From Cristatella mucedo (Eukaryota; Bryozoa; Phylactolaemata; Cristatellidae): a DNA stretch of 64,000 bases. How positions within the stretch are numbered: the first letter of the stretch is position 1; each line of letters begins with the position of its first letter. Positions 10,951 through 22,163 of this stretch are shown here, one piece after another. The notes under the pieces are model-generated. The model searched no databases. It was given only the letters and a program-made list of their open reading frames with translations, and had not been told where the DNA came from. The stretch lies in the NCBI GenBank assembly GCA_009760855.2, contig WPIO01000043.1:498001-562000 (forward strand). Reading direction: 5' to 3'. The position numbers and the translations under genes were made by a program.

Positions 10951-12542
10951 AATGTCTGGAAAGTGTGTATTCAGTCTATCATTCACCGACGAAAATTCCA
11001 TTCGTGTAAAAGAATAATTCAGCTGAGTCTTGCCGGAATAAAATTTCTTGCCAATCCCATGAATCCGAATTCCTTTTCCCAGAGGTTCATCATCACTGTA
11101 AAACTGCGGGGATCCAGCGACGTGCCTTGTGGGACTCCACGGCGACTGGATGGATCAGACGTGACCCCACACAGGACAAGGGACTGAGATTACCTTTGGA
11201 CAAGTGTTATATTGACCACACCGGTGCTTAGTCTTTCAGACAGGTTCTCGTTCTCAAACTTTTAATTATAAAATATTACGATCAATAGTGTAGAACACAG
11301 TTGATAGATTCAGTTGGTTTTAGGTTCTTGCATTGTCATAATTGAGGCTGTATTGGACTTCAGAGCCTATATGGAGAAGAGCAGCAGTTTGGGTGGAGTT
11401 ACGTGAATTGTTACGTGAATTGACAATTTTGAATTGACAATTGAAGAGAGCAGCAGTTTGGGTGTTACGTGAATCACTGCCGCTGAAATTCTTGAGAATA
11501 TTTATTTCTTTCAACGTGGTCTACAAGGTACTTAACGACAATCTGTTCAAGAATTTTGAAAATTAACGAAGAAGTGATTTCAGGAGATAGATTCCTAGGA
11601 CCTCTGAATGCAATTCAGGCTTTAACGTGTCTATCTAGTGATATCCAATTTTAAGAACTTGGTTACAACTTGTTATCCCTACAAGCATAAAAAATCTCCG
11701 TTATCACTGGACTAAATCTATCTAACAGAAAATATCAGTTGCATTTTAAAGGTTCTTCATGAGACGAGTTATTTCTATTATGTTTTAGCATGCTAGCCAC
11801 ACATCTCAAGCCAGAACCTCTGACAATCTTTTTAGGAAGACCACTGTTTGCGACTCATAAATTGCTTTAGTCAGAGGGTGCATTATCGAAGCGAAAATTG
11901 GAATAAAGAATAAATAAAGAAATAAAGAAAGTGTATCATTTATCGGCCTCGCCTTAAATACCTGGGAACTGACCCCCGGAATTTACAAGATTCTGGATTT
12001 ACATTCCAAGAAACTCTGCAAAATAAACTAGAAGTTTATTAAAACAGAGCTTTTAAAGCACATTCAAGCTTCGGCTAAACACAGATCATATTTAAACGTT
12101 TTATGGATATTTTTACTGAATCTCTATGAATCTGTAATCAAATGAAATAATTTAAGAAGCATTATCAATAGCGTTGCCAAGTTTCACTTTTTTGTATCAG
12201 TGAGTGTATGGAGACTGTCAGAAGAGTCTATGCAGATTAAAAATATCTGCATGAAACACAGATTTTAATTTTGGATGACTTTAAACTTGCGTCGTGGGAT
12301 CAAAGTTTTCCTACATGGGCAACTGAAAAGAAACACTAAATAGGGCTTAACAATGACCTGCGATGGTCAGTGGGCAGATAACAAGGTAATTAGGCCAGGC
12401 ATACTCGGACATGACGAGGTCCGGTGTATGGCTTCTTATATGAGTGATATGATAAACCTGTCGGACCAAACCAAAGTTCTTCAAGAAGTGACGAAAATGG
12501 GGATCTATTTGCTGTCTGGGTTTCAACGTGAACTTTGAAGGA
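10951..12542. other. unassigned DNA with a short local duplication
   Basis: No gene recognised. AGAGCAGCAGTTTGGGTG occurs twice (about 11379 and 11448) with neighbouring repeats of TTACGTGAATTG and AATTGACAATT, so a segment of about 70 bases was duplicated locally. Confidence 0.4.
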
Positions 12543-12712
12543 AATTACTAGCTAATTTAACAGCATCCTTTTGTATAGCGACAGAAGAGCCTTTACGGCT
12601 ATCACCACCGCTTGCAGTAGCGATAAAGGATCGCCCACCACAGGATTCGAACCCACGACCTCGGACCGAGGTATGAAAAGCAACCGCCTTACCTAGTGAG
12701 CCACAACATCTC
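12543..12712 (-). mobile_element. SINE2 copy, minus strand
   Basis: Read on the minus strand it begins GTGGCTCACTAGGTAAGGCG (A-box-like). The B box GGGTTCGAATCC follows, then the body GGTGGGCGATCC...GCAAGCGGTGGTGATAGCCG. It ends CGCTATACAAAAGG. It is a tRNA-derived SINE and not a tRNA gene: the acceptor arms do not pair and the body is repeated elsewhere in the window. Confidence 0.8.
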
Positions 12713-13369
12713 ACCAATTTGAAGTTCTCTGCAATCATTAAGGCATGTAACTCCCGAATAATTTAGTACGTTGCTCACGAAACTCCTTAACAATGTTAGA
12801 TGGCCAAAGTAGTCGGGATCAGATGTCGTTATAACCCCAACAGAGTAATTTTACGGTAAGTTATTCTCTCAATCCCAATCAGAAATTGCTACTTCAAATC
12901 AACTTAACTGATTTATTCATTTAGCATGAGGTTCCTATTTCGTTCATGTGCCATGGAAAGGTATGGCAGAATCGAGACCTGATAACATTTATTTGGGTAG
13001 CCGTTGTAATGGTTCGATTTTTAATACGTTTTCTGATCACAGAGGTTTTCTTCAGTCTGTTACTTCAGCAGTCACAAGTTAAATCGCGAATGTATTCAAT
13101 TGACTCACTGATCTTGTCTCTCCTGCTTACAAGGAGCAAAGAGAAGCAGGCCGCTAAATGACCACGGATGGCCAGGTAAGGAACTGATCTACTAGTAGCC
13201 AGAGATGGTTTGTGATAGCCAACATTATGTGTTTGTGATCAACATCAAGCGATTGTGCATCTGTGTTTGACAATCTATTTCTCTAGGCTAGACTGAATCT
13301 TTCCTCTGATAAATTTGTAATACATATAGAGAGAGAGATGTATTGAAATGCTTAACTTGCATTTACGCA
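12713..13369. other. unassigned DNA
   Basis: No convincing gene or element; short frames only. Confidence 0.35.
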
Positions 13370-13612
13370 TTAGCCTGCGGTGACTTGTCCTGCTGGGGTC
13401 GCAGGTGCTACCCCGGCCTATCGAGTCAGGACCAGCGACCACACTGCTTCTGAGTCGATAACGGTGACGGAGACGCAGAGCCACCCCAATGCTCCAGTCT
13501 CTGCGCGTGGGGAACCAAGATCCTCGTGGCAAGTTTCGTTGTTTGGCCACCAGCTGCCGAGGAGGACCACACCAATGCCAACCTTTAGCCAGCGGTCTAT
13601 ATAGAGTGGCAG
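13370..13612. other. GC-rich segment of unknown nature
   Basis: About 240 bases, markedly GC-rich against AT-rich flanks, containing GCTACCCCGGCC and GAGACGCAGAGCCACCCC. Frames are open on both strands through the segment, as expected from low AT content. It matches none of the families seen in this window and could be a single-copy insertion of another SINE or LTR family. Confidence 0.35.
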
Positions 13613-14639
13613 CCCAAAAAATTATCCCACCAACAAGGGCATCTTTATTTTTGAGTTCCGCTAAATTTAGTATTGACTGCACAAACTAATTATGGAGTAC
13701 CATTTTAATGTCTCGTGTAACTATTGATATACAGTAAAGCTCATAAGCTTTACCCTCTGCCTTATCCTTGTAGTTTTATTAGAGTGAAGTCGGCAACCAC
13801 CGCAGTCGGGACCATTTGAGTCATCTTCCCACCTAAAAAACTAGAATTGTGTGTCAAGGTAACGTAACCAGCTTGCTAAAGCGAATCACACAGGAATGTC
13901 CGGATTCAATGGCAAGCCTTCTGAGTACCGTGCGGCTAGGCCACTTAGGATTCTGAGGCTCTTGGTGGTAAGCAGTGTTCAACCAAAGATGACCAGGTTT
14001 TTCAACCTCTCAAAGTGCCCGAATGGTGCCGTCCTTGCATTGATAAAGTAAGATTATTCTAATCCAGCGATTGCGAGAAAGATCGGTATAACCCAAGTAT
14101 CAGTGAGATACAATTTGAGGAAGCTGTGCTATAAAAGACCAGAACGATGAATTGCCGAATCAGGAGCATTAGGTGTAGCTGCACGACGATACACGAGTAC
14201 AGCAAGATGGGAGTGGCAATTCGCAGCAGAGTCACCAGTTCATTGAAAACTCTGCAAAAACTGGAGCTCTCGGCGATTACAGTCAACTAAAGAACGATCG
14301 GGAAGAGGCTCAACGAGCAAGTTGTGCGGTCGAAAGTTGCTTAGAGGAAGCCACTACACGGGTTTCGAACAGTTGTAGGAAGCTTTCGTTCGCCCGTGAA
14401 AGCGGAGCTAGACCGCAGATGAGTGTAGCGAAGTTCTGTGGACTGCTAAATTAAAATTCATCCTCTTTCCTACCTCACGGGACACTAAGCGAATTTGAAG
14501 ACAAAAGAAGAAAGCATTTGTAGATATTTATCTCCAAAAGACGATGAAATATGGTGGTGATTGGGTGATGGTGTTGGTTGCTTTAGTGCTGCTGGTAGAA
14601 GGAGCATACACCTAGCGCAGGAGATAATGAATGCAGAAC
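13613..14639. other. unassigned DNA; may hold the eroded 5' part of the Tc1 relic
   Basis: No intact gene. Bases 14084-14145 translate to a stretch (ITQVSVRYNLRKLCYKRP) resembling the 'V...LRKLG...R' pattern of a Tc1-type helix-turn-helix end. Given the transposase relic downstream this may be its N-terminal part, but the identification is weak. Confidence 0.3.
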
Positions 14640-15065
14640 GCTATTAGACATTTTTAAGAATTTTATATTCCGTCAACTCATAGCATACATGGTTTTGACT
14701 TTATTTGGCAACAGCACAAAGATCCAAAGCATGCAGCAGGCATACTAGAAGACTTATTTGAAAACCCAGATGTATCAAGGCTGAGATCACATCCGCATTT
14801 TGAAATAGCTAAGTGTCTATCCAGACTTGAACCACATTGAAAATTTGTGGCAGGAGTTAGACATAAAATTTGGAACAAGTCTACTTTCCATGAATTTTAA
14901 TGATATTTCCGAGCTTCTGCAGCAAGAATGGCAAAACAGCAAATCATAAGTACGTGAGAAACTGTCGGGGTCAATGTCCCGAAGGCACCTCTTCGTCATA
15001 AACCTCGTGGGGGAGAAACGGTAAAATACTTTTTTCGATTTAATTGAAATTATTTGCACTATAAA
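14640..15065 (+). pseudogene. Tc1/mariner transposase relic (C-terminal half)
   Basis: A cut-and-paste transposase remnant, readable in two frames. 14699-14729 encodes F-x-QQHKDPKHAA, the equivalent of FQQDNDPKH around the second catalytic Asp. 14818-14856 encodes YPDLNHIENLWQELD, the family signature SPDLNPIENLW with its Glu. Downstream follow ISELLQQEWQN and, after a stop, LSGSMSRRHLFVI, equal to the family's C-terminal 'SMPRR..AVI' segment. Stops and frameshifts make it non-functional, and no terminal inverted repeats were identified. These motifs are diagnostic of the DD34E group of Tc1-like transposases. Confidence 0.85.
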
Positions 15066-15124
15066 CTCCTTTAACTACGGCACTCTTCAGTTTATTTTAA
15101 TATTATTGGCTATCGCGATTTATT

Positions 15125-17584
15125 TTGTTCTATGTACCTACATTGGCAAAATGCAGAGTGAGAAGATTTTTGCCAGCATTGCATATATATAACTTATCTG
15201 ACCCTTTCAGCACCGAATTTCGTGCATTGACTGACGCATTGTCTCTTGTGGCTCATGTGCATGGCCCTACCCACATCAAGGGTCACATACTCGACCAGAT
15301 TTTCTCATATAACTGCACCCTGTCATCACCAATTATTAACAAATCCTGCTTATCTGACCACATGCAGATCTCATTCAATCTACACTGTGTGCCCACATCC
15401 TCCTCTAAAATAACCTGTGAATCGCGAAACCTCAAGACCCTTGACATCGATGCTGTCCGTGCGAGAATATCTGCTTCCCCTCTGCTGCTCAAACCTCCCT
15501 CCGATCTGCCATCATTGGTAGATAGTTTCAACACGACACTAGCTGACACGCAAGACGAGTTTGCCCCTCTGAAAAAGCGCACTGTGCGCCCCCGCCCAGA
15601 CGGCCTATGGTTTACCACAGACCATAAACTAGCCAAGTCTACTAAACGAAAGCTTGACAAAGCATACAAAAGATCCAGAATAACTGTCCATCGACAGGCA
15701 TATGAAGACTACTGTAGGTTGTACCAATCGATCCTAGCAAAGGCTAAGTCTAGTTTTTATAAAAACATTGTTGAATCACAGATGCACAATCCAAAACTGC
15801 TGATGTCGACAATAAACCATCTCCTCAACCGTTCCCAGATTAGCTCCTTACCTGATGATCCTAATGATGATCTAGCCGATCGCTTCTCTAGATTCTTTGT
15901 GCAAAAGATAGACAAGATCAGGGAATCCATCGCTGCGATGACAACCTCCCCACTAGAATGCTGTTCCTCGGTTCCTGGCTGCACCTCAATGTCTGCATTT
16001 AAGCAGGTCACTAGTGATCTAGTCCTAAAGTTCGTATCTCAATCGAAGAAGACAACAAGTCCTCTGGACCCTATTCCCACTGTCCTGCTTCTACGTTGCA
16101 TTAATCTGCTGCTGCCATGCATAACCAACATAATTAATATGTCATTAGCCTCAGGTCATGTCCCAGCACCTTTCAAAAAAGCTGCAGTCAGGCCACTTCT
16201 CAAGAAAGCTACACTTGACCAAGAGAACTTGAGCAACTACCGCCCAGTTTCCCGTCTACCATTCCTATCAAAGACACTCGAACAGGTCGTGGTGGACCAG
16301 CTAAACTCGTATATCGAAACCTCACACCTTGATAGTAAGTTCCAGACTGGCTTTAGAGCTAATCACTCCACAGAGTCAGCATTGCTTCGGGAATACAACG
16401 ACCTACTTAGGAATGCTGACATGGGTAGAGTGTCTCTGCTTGTTTTGCTCGATCTTTCGGCAGCTTTTGATACCATCGATCACAAAGTTCTTCTAGAGCG
16501 CCTCTCATCTCACCTGGGCATCACTGGCACTGCTCTGCAGTGGTTCAGGTCCTATCTCAGTGGGAGAATCCAGAGTATTGACGTGAATGGACAAAGATCA
16601 TCTGAAGTACCTCTGAAATATGGAGTACCTCAGGGCTCAGTGCTAGGTCCGGTTCTTTTCACAGTTTATACTCTGCCTCTTGCTGATGTGATTGCCAAGC
16701 ACAATCTAGGCTTTCACTTCTATGCGGATGACACTCAGTTGTACCTTTGCTTTGATCCCTCCCAGCCTTCGAGCACCTCAAATTCTCTCAACTCACTAGC
16801 TGCATGCATTGATGACATCCGCACATGGATGGCAGCAAATTTTCTAAGACTTAACGATGATAAAACTAACTTACTAGTTATGGGCAAACCCAGTGTGATC
16901 CAGAGATTGGAAAGGCTGACTCTCAAAATTGGCTCTGCCTGCATATCTCCTGTCGAATCAGCTCGGAATCTAGGTGTCATATTCCAAAGCGACCTCTCGT
17001 TCGACGACCATATCAGCTCCACAGTCAAATCAGCCTATTTTCAGCTTCATAACATTGCTAAAATTTGGGCTTGTTTAGATAAGGATACCACGTCCAAGTT
17101 AGTTCATGCATTCGTGACATCCCGTCTCGACTTCTGCAACTCACTGCTTACTGGCCTACCAGCATGTGCGATCAGGCGATTGCAGCTTGTGCAAAACTCT
17201 GCAGCTAGGCTTGTTTGTCGTGAGCGTCGCAGTTGCCACATTACTCCACTTCTCGCCGACCTGCACTGGCTACCAGTCAAGCAACGGATTGACTTCAAGG
17301 TTATGTCGCTCACTTTTAGGTCCCTTCATTCCATGGCTCCAGCCTATCTGTCAGATATACTACCCCATCAGGCAAAGCATCGTACCACTCGCTTTTCGGA
17401 ATCCAACAGTCTAGAAATACCTCATACAAACCTTAGATCCTTTGGAGACCGTGCATTTAGCTCGTATGCTCCCAAAGCCTGGAACTCCATCCCGACCTGC
17501 GTCAGAACATCCCTTGACCTGACCACATTTAAAAGGAACCTAAAAACACACCTATTTAGGACAGCATTTATTGGGTCCCTGTGA
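15125..17584 (+). CDS. LINE A endonuclease (C-terminal part) plus reverse transcriptase
   Basis: An uninterrupted frame of 819 codons; roughly the first 27 residues are flanking DNA read in frame. It starts within the endonuclease domain and keeps its last catalytic motif (CLSDH near residue 75), but lacks the N-terminal Glu and the GDFN motif. The linker is continuous, in the same frame as the RT, unlike in LINE B. The reverse transcriptase shows [12 protein letters not shown] near 441, [10 protein letters not shown] near 499 and FYADDTQLYL near 531, all matching the consensus. The C-terminal region continues to TAFIGSL. The RT could be active, but without the endonuclease the copy is not autonomous. 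It is one of the youngest insertions here, judged by the lack of stops. Confidence 0.92.
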   Translation: MFYVPTLAKCRVRRFLPALHIYNLSDPFSTEFRALTDALSLVAHVHGPTHIKGHILDQIFSYNCTLSSPIINKSCLSDHMQISFNLHCVPTSSSKITCESRNLKTLDIDAVRARISASPLLLKPPSDLPSLVDSFNTTLADTQDEFAPLKKRTVRPRPDGLWFTTDHKLAKSTKRKLDKAYKRSRITVHRQAYEDYCRLYQSILAKAKSSFYKNIVESQMHNPKLLMSTINHLLNRSQISSLPDDPNDDLADRFSRFFVQKIDKIRESIAAMTTSPLECCSSVPGCTSMSAFKQVTSDLVLKFVSQSKKTTSPLDPIPTVLLLRCINLLLPCITNIINMSLASGHVPAPFKKAAVRPLLKKATLDQENLSNYRPVSRLPFLSKTLEQVVVDQLNSYIETSHLDSKFQTGFRANHSTESALLREYNDLLRNADMGRVSLLVLLDLSAAFDTIDHKVLLERLSSHLGITGTALQWFRSYLSGRIQSIDVNGQRSSEVPLKYGVPQGSVLGPVLFTVYTLPLADVIAKHNLGFHFYADDTQLYLCFDPSQPSSTSNSLNSLAACIDDIRTWMAANFLRLNDDKTNLLVMGKPSVIQRLERLTLKIGSACISPVESARNLGVIFQSDLSFDDHISSTVKSAYFQLHNIAKIWACLDKDTTSKLVHAFVTSRLDFCNSLLTGLPACAIRRLQLVQNSAARLVCRERRSCHITPLLADLHWLPVKQRIDFKVMSLTFRSLHSMAPAYLSDILPHQAKHRTTRFSESNSLEIPHTNLRSFGDRAFSSYAPKAWNSIPTCVRTSLDLTTFKRNLKTHLFRTAFIGSL

Positions 17585-17835
17585 TTCGTCTTTGATGTGC
17601 TTATGCGTGCTGACACTGTGCATGCTCCCACTAACCACATTTGCATGCTGATCCTGTGCATGTCACCCTTAACCATATTATTCATCTCGTTTGTTTTTCA
17701 AGCATGATTTTACTTACCATTCAATTGCATTTCACTTTACAGCAAATGTAAAGCGCCTAGAGAGAGATTGAGTTCTCTGAGGGTGCTTTATCAAGTGAAT
17801 TATTATTATTATTATTATTATATATTATATATATA
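15205..17835 (+). mobile_element. LINE A copy, longest and best preserved
   Basis: A CR1/L2-like LINE beginning inside the endonuclease domain (5'-truncated) and complete to its 3' end. The order is coding sequence to 17584, a 3' UTR of about 160 bases, the terminal hairpin at 17749-17789 (arms AAGCGCC and GGTGCTT, inner arms AGAGA and TCTCT) and an ATT tail that merges into TA and TG microsatellite DNA. Confidence 0.92.
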
Positions 17836-18005
17836 TTATGGGCATATATATATATATATATGCGTGTGTGTGCGTGTGTGTGTGTTTGCGTGTGTGTATG
17901 TATGTGTGTGTTGGTGTGTGTGTTGGTGAGTGTGTTTGTGTGCGTGTGTGTGTGTGCGTGTGTGTATGTATGTGTGTGTTGGTGTGTGTGTTGGTGAGTG
18001 TGTTT

Positions 18006-18048
<43 letters not shown>

Positions 18049-18070
18049 TGTCTCTGTGTGTGTGTTCATG
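17800..18070. repeat. compound (ATT)n-(TA)n-(TG)n microsatellite
   Basis: The LINE A tail grades into TA repeats and then about 210 bases of TG repeats with TATG and TTGG interruptions. Reading frames here on both strands are repeat artefacts. Confidence 0.95.
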
Positions 18071-18071
18071 T

Positions 18072-18360
18072 GTAACGTAGTGTATCCCCGTCTGTGCTCC
18101 ATGCAGCCAAAAAGACTATGTAACGTAATGTATCCCCGTCTGTGCTCCATGCAGCCAAAAAGACTATGTGGGTGTAGATGAGGGTTTCGTATAGAGCTTG
18201 CATTCATAGCCTAAGCGGCTTTCTGTAGGCATCCGGTAGCCAGCAGACTTCATTTCACACGGCAGAGAGAAGTGAGCTGAGTCAGGAGAGCAGTTTAAGT
18301 AGTGAGAAGCACGGAAGTTGTAGCTTAGGAGCTGGAATAGATATGCCATAGTCGATTTCT
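18072..18360 (-). mobile_element. LINE B 3' end, minus strand, with tandem duplication
   Basis: A diverged LINE B 3' UTR in reverse. Its terminal part of about 46 bases (GTAACGTARTGTATCCCCGT ... AAAAAGACTAT) is present twice in tandem, at 18073-18118 and 18119-18164. Confidence 0.75.
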
Positions 18361-18454
18361 TCAACTCACACTTTGCTGTTACCAGCCTGTGCAAACAAGC
18401 AATTACTTTTGGTGCAAACTGTGTTTCTCAGCTTTACCATCACGACAATTTTAT

Positions 18455-18760
18455 TAATAAAAATACCAATACTACATTTATATAGCTCCCTTTCAGAACT
18501 GAACCTCTGACAGGCACTTTACATATGCTGCATCAAAATCATTACTAAACGATTGGCGGTAACATCCTCAAGCTGGGGCACTGTGCAATCAGGTACATGT
18601 CGACGAAAGACTAATCACAAAGTGCCACCAAATGCTGTAATAAACGAGGACATTGCGACCTTCTTTTTTAATGAAGTCATGTCAGGGGACGTTGTGACGT
18701 GCACCGGCAGTGTCCAGGCTTTGGGAACAAAGAAACTAAAGGAACTCCTGTCTTCACAGG
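18455..18760 (-). mobile_element. old LINE A-like 3' end, minus strand
   Basis: The reverse complement follows the LINE A 3' layout (TATAGCTCCCTTTCAGAACT for the hairpin, GGCACTTTACATATGCTG, then the C-terminal codons) but is much diverged. It represents an older subfamily. Confidence 0.6.
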
Positions 18761-18864
18761 TTTTGATGTTCAAACGAGGTATGTCTAAGGGATGTGAGTC
18801 AGAACAGCAGGTGTACGATTCTTCGCAGTTAGGAAGTTATCTCTGGTAAGTGGGCTGGGGCACT

Positions 18865-20720
18865 TGCTGGCCAATACTGAAAGGTCTCCCTCCCCAGATA
18901 TTAAAAGCTCTGCCGAAACGTTTTCAGCCTCTTTAAGAAAGAAGTGCGAAAATCACTGCCTCCATAAAGCCCGCTCCGGCTAAGCGATTGCGAATCGCAA
19001 CCTATGACCTTCCTTTAAAGATTTTTCAAGATTTCTGCATTTGATTTAGCTCCCTTAGTGAGATCTATTAAAATGAGCTCGTCTCATGAAGACCGTATAC
19101 CATCATCTCTGTGTTCTTCACTGGCTGACCAACATAGCCCGACCATCAATGAGATTTTCAATGCTTCTCTGGAAAAAGGGTTGTACCCAAGTCCTTCAAA
19201 ACGGCAATTGTTAGACCGATTCTTAAAAAGCCTAGATAAGATACAAAGGTCCTTGTGAGCTATTTTCTAGTTTTAATTATTTCTTTTTTTCAAAGATTCT
19301 TGAAACAATTGTCGCTAAGCAACTGGTAGCACACATTGAAAAGAATGAAATGTCAGTAAATTTCAATCGGGTTTCAAGCGACCGCACTCCACCGGAACGG
19401 TTGTTCTTCACATTACTATTGGTATTCTATGCAGTAACGGTGACAATAATGTCACCACCCTAACGCTGCCAGATCTATCAGCTGCCTTATATACCATTGA
19501 TTACGATGTCCTACTATAACGATTGTGAACAGCGATCGGTCTGGCAGACGAGGCACTGGTGTGGTTTACCAGTAAGTCCCTCAAGCGTCCTCACTCCCTT
19601 GCTGTTCTCCATTTATGCTAAACCTGTGGCGACAGTGAAAGGCCAATGGAATAGGTTATCACGTTTCATGCTAGCGATAATCAGCTGTATTTGCAATTCA
19701 AACAGTCGGAATCTGCTGCAGAAACTAATAAATTGAATTATGCCTTTCCGACATTCGATACTGGATGTCCAAAAACTTCTTGAAACTAATCGACAATAAA
19801 ATCAAACTGCAGCTCACATGACACCCTAAGCGTGTGACTGGATTAAAAGGCTTTGCTCCTCTAATAGGTGATTCTGTTTTGCGACCATCACAACTCGCTC
19901 GAAATTTATGTGTCGTTTTCGACAGCTGCCTTAATCTTAAAATCTTCATTCAGAAGACTGCTTCTACAGCTAGCCATCACGTCCGATCCCTATCCAAGAT
20001 TAGGGGCTGTCGTACACGGTAGCTTACAAAAAATGAACTCGCTCTTTAGTTCTGTCTCGGCTTGATTATTGTAATTCCCTTTTGGCTGGGCTACCAAAGA
20101 AAGCAACTAGGCCACTGCAACTGGCTATGAATATGGCTGCAAGGCTAGTCTTCAAGCCCCAGAGGTTTGAGCACGTGTCTCCATTGCTAAAAGAGCTAGG
20201 ATGGCTGCCGGTTGATCAACGGATACAGAGCTAAGTGCTTACGCTGACCCACAAGGCCCTCGACGGCTTAGCTCCTCCATACCTAGCTGAACTGCTGCAC
20301 CAGTTTCATCCTCTTCATGCCCTAAGGTCCTGTATGGACCATAAATTAGCTTCTCCGCTTATAGACCACTGGTGACAGACTCTTAAGCTCCGTAGGTCTT
20401 AGACTGTGGAACTCGCTTCCACAATTCTTATGCACAGACAACTATTCTCCTGCTATCGACTACGGCTTATCCTTTCCGGCGGTCCGGAGTTGCTACTTTC
20501 ATGTTGCTCACTACCTCAACTTCTCTTCTGAGTCTTCCCACTTTATCTTTGTTGCGTGAGATGAAGTTGGTTGGCGACCGACTGCGTACCTAAAGTCACT
20601 TAGGCTGTGAGTGCGCTATGCAAAACTCTCCTGCGTAACATCCACATAGTCTATATGACTTTGTGGAGTTACAGACGGTGATCCGTTACATTTTGCTGGC
20701 ATGGAGATGCATCGCTGTCG
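18865..20720 (+). mobile_element. LINE B copy, heavily decayed
   Basis: Follows LINE B from the EN-RT linker (18885: 'DIKSSAETFSA') through the RT ([10 protein letters not shown] is reduced to 'CGLPVSPSSVLTPLLFSIY', and the YADD region is destroyed) to the C-terminal region and the 3' tail near 20690. Many frameshifts and stops break it. Confidence 0.8.
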
Positions 20721-20769
20721 TGTAGTGAGCACTGCTGTATCCAAGATAGATCCACGGGGCTGAGGAGGC

Positions 20770-21715
20770 TGGTCTATAGAAATTGGAAATGCTGACGCTC
20801 AAAATTGGCTCTTCCAGCAAATCTCCTGTTGAATCAGCTCGAAATCTAGGTGTCATGTTCCAATGTTACCTCTCGTTAGACGACCAACAGGTTCTCGTTA
20901 GACGACCAACCATCAGCTCCACAATCAAGTATGCCTAGTTTCATATACATAACATTGGTAAAGATTGAGCTTGTTTAAGCAGGGATACCATATCTTAATT
21001 GTTCCATGCATTTGTGGCATCCCATCTTGACTTCTGTAACTCACTGCTTGCTGGACTAGCCGGAATTTGCAATCAGGTGCTTACAGCTGGTACACAACTC
21101 TGCGGCTAGACTTGCCTGTCGTGAGCGTTGCAGTTGCCACATCACACCACTTCTCGTCGATCTCATCTGGCTACCAGTCAAGCAACTGATCGACTTCAAA
21201 GTTTTGTCCCTCACTTTTAGATAACTTAATTCTTTGGCTCCAGGCTATCCCTCAGATCTACTCCCCCACCTGGCCAAGCATCATACCGCCCGTTTTTCGG
21301 AATCCAACAGTTTACCAATACCTCGTACAAACCTCAAATTCTGTGGAGACCGTGCATTTAGTTCGTATGCTCCCAAAGCCTGGAACTCACTCCCGACTTG
21401 CGTCAGAACATCCCCTGACTTGACCACATTTAAAAAGAACTTTAAAACGCCTATTCATGACAGCATTTAGTGGGTGTCTGTGATTCGTCCCTTATGTGCT
21501 AAGGCCTACTGACCCTGTGCATGCTGCCACTAACCACATGTGCATGCTGATTCTGTGCATATCACCCCTAACTATGTTATTCAAGTTGTTCATCAAGCTT
21601 GAAATTACTCACCATTCAATCGCGTTTCCCTTTGCAGCAAATTTAAAGCGCCTAGAAAGAGATTGAGTTCTCTGAGGACGCTTTATCAAGTCTATTATTA
21701 TTTGTATTGCTATTT
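20770..21715 (+). mobile_element. LINE A 3' half, decayed
   Basis: Begins at 'RNLGVIFQ' of the LINE A protein and runs through the C-terminal region, 3' UTR and hairpin to a short ATT tail. A local duplication of CTCGTTAGACGACCAA lies at about 20874-20910. The frame at 21234-21470 is a surviving piece of the C-terminal region. Confidence 0.85.
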
Positions 21716-21829
21716 TATTATTCTCAACTCCTATTCGAATGGTTGTGATCAAAACTTAAGCGTGCTAACCGATATCCGGCCAACTTTCAAAGTCTAGAGC
21801 TATCTATCTAGATCGATTCATGTAATATT

Positions 21830-22045
21830 AATATTAATAGTAATACTAATAATTTCCTTGCATAGCGAACTCAGAAAACGTAATCTTTTTCTAGGCACTT
21901 TACATATGCTGGAAAGGAGGCATGGTTAAATGGTTAGTGGCACCATGCACAATGACAGCAAGCATAACATAGTGCCGTGCCGTGCACAGGGTCAGCATGC
22001 AAGCATATTTAATAGCAGCATGCACTGCATTCGCACGCCCATACG
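21830..22045 (-). mobile_element. old LINE A-like 3' end, minus strand
   Basis: Reversed hairpin (TAATCTTTTTCTAGGCACTT, TACATATGCTGGAAAGGAGG) and 3' UTR (CAGGGTCAGCATGCAAGC), diverged. It abuts the 5' end of the LINE B copy that follows. Confidence 0.6.
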
Positions 22046-22163
22046 CTCAAAGGGGAAATCGCTAAAGAGCGGCCTCGGGCGACTCCTAGCGTGGTGTGGA
22101 CCTTTACTTGATTTCTCCGTAATACCTTCGGGTATTCCGCTGCTATCTTTGCTGTGACTATTT

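Noticed and set aside
12600-12715. Possible tRNA genes at the B-box motifs (also 28948, 35194, 36650, 43083, 53195)
   Set aside because: The same tRNA-like heads recur with shared non-tRNA bodies and tails, and acceptor stems do not pair, so they are SINEs.
17836-18207. Frames of over 80 codons rich in Cys/Val or His/Thr
   Set aside because: Artefacts of TG/CA dinucleotide repeats; the same applies to 4211-4408 and 36673-36876.
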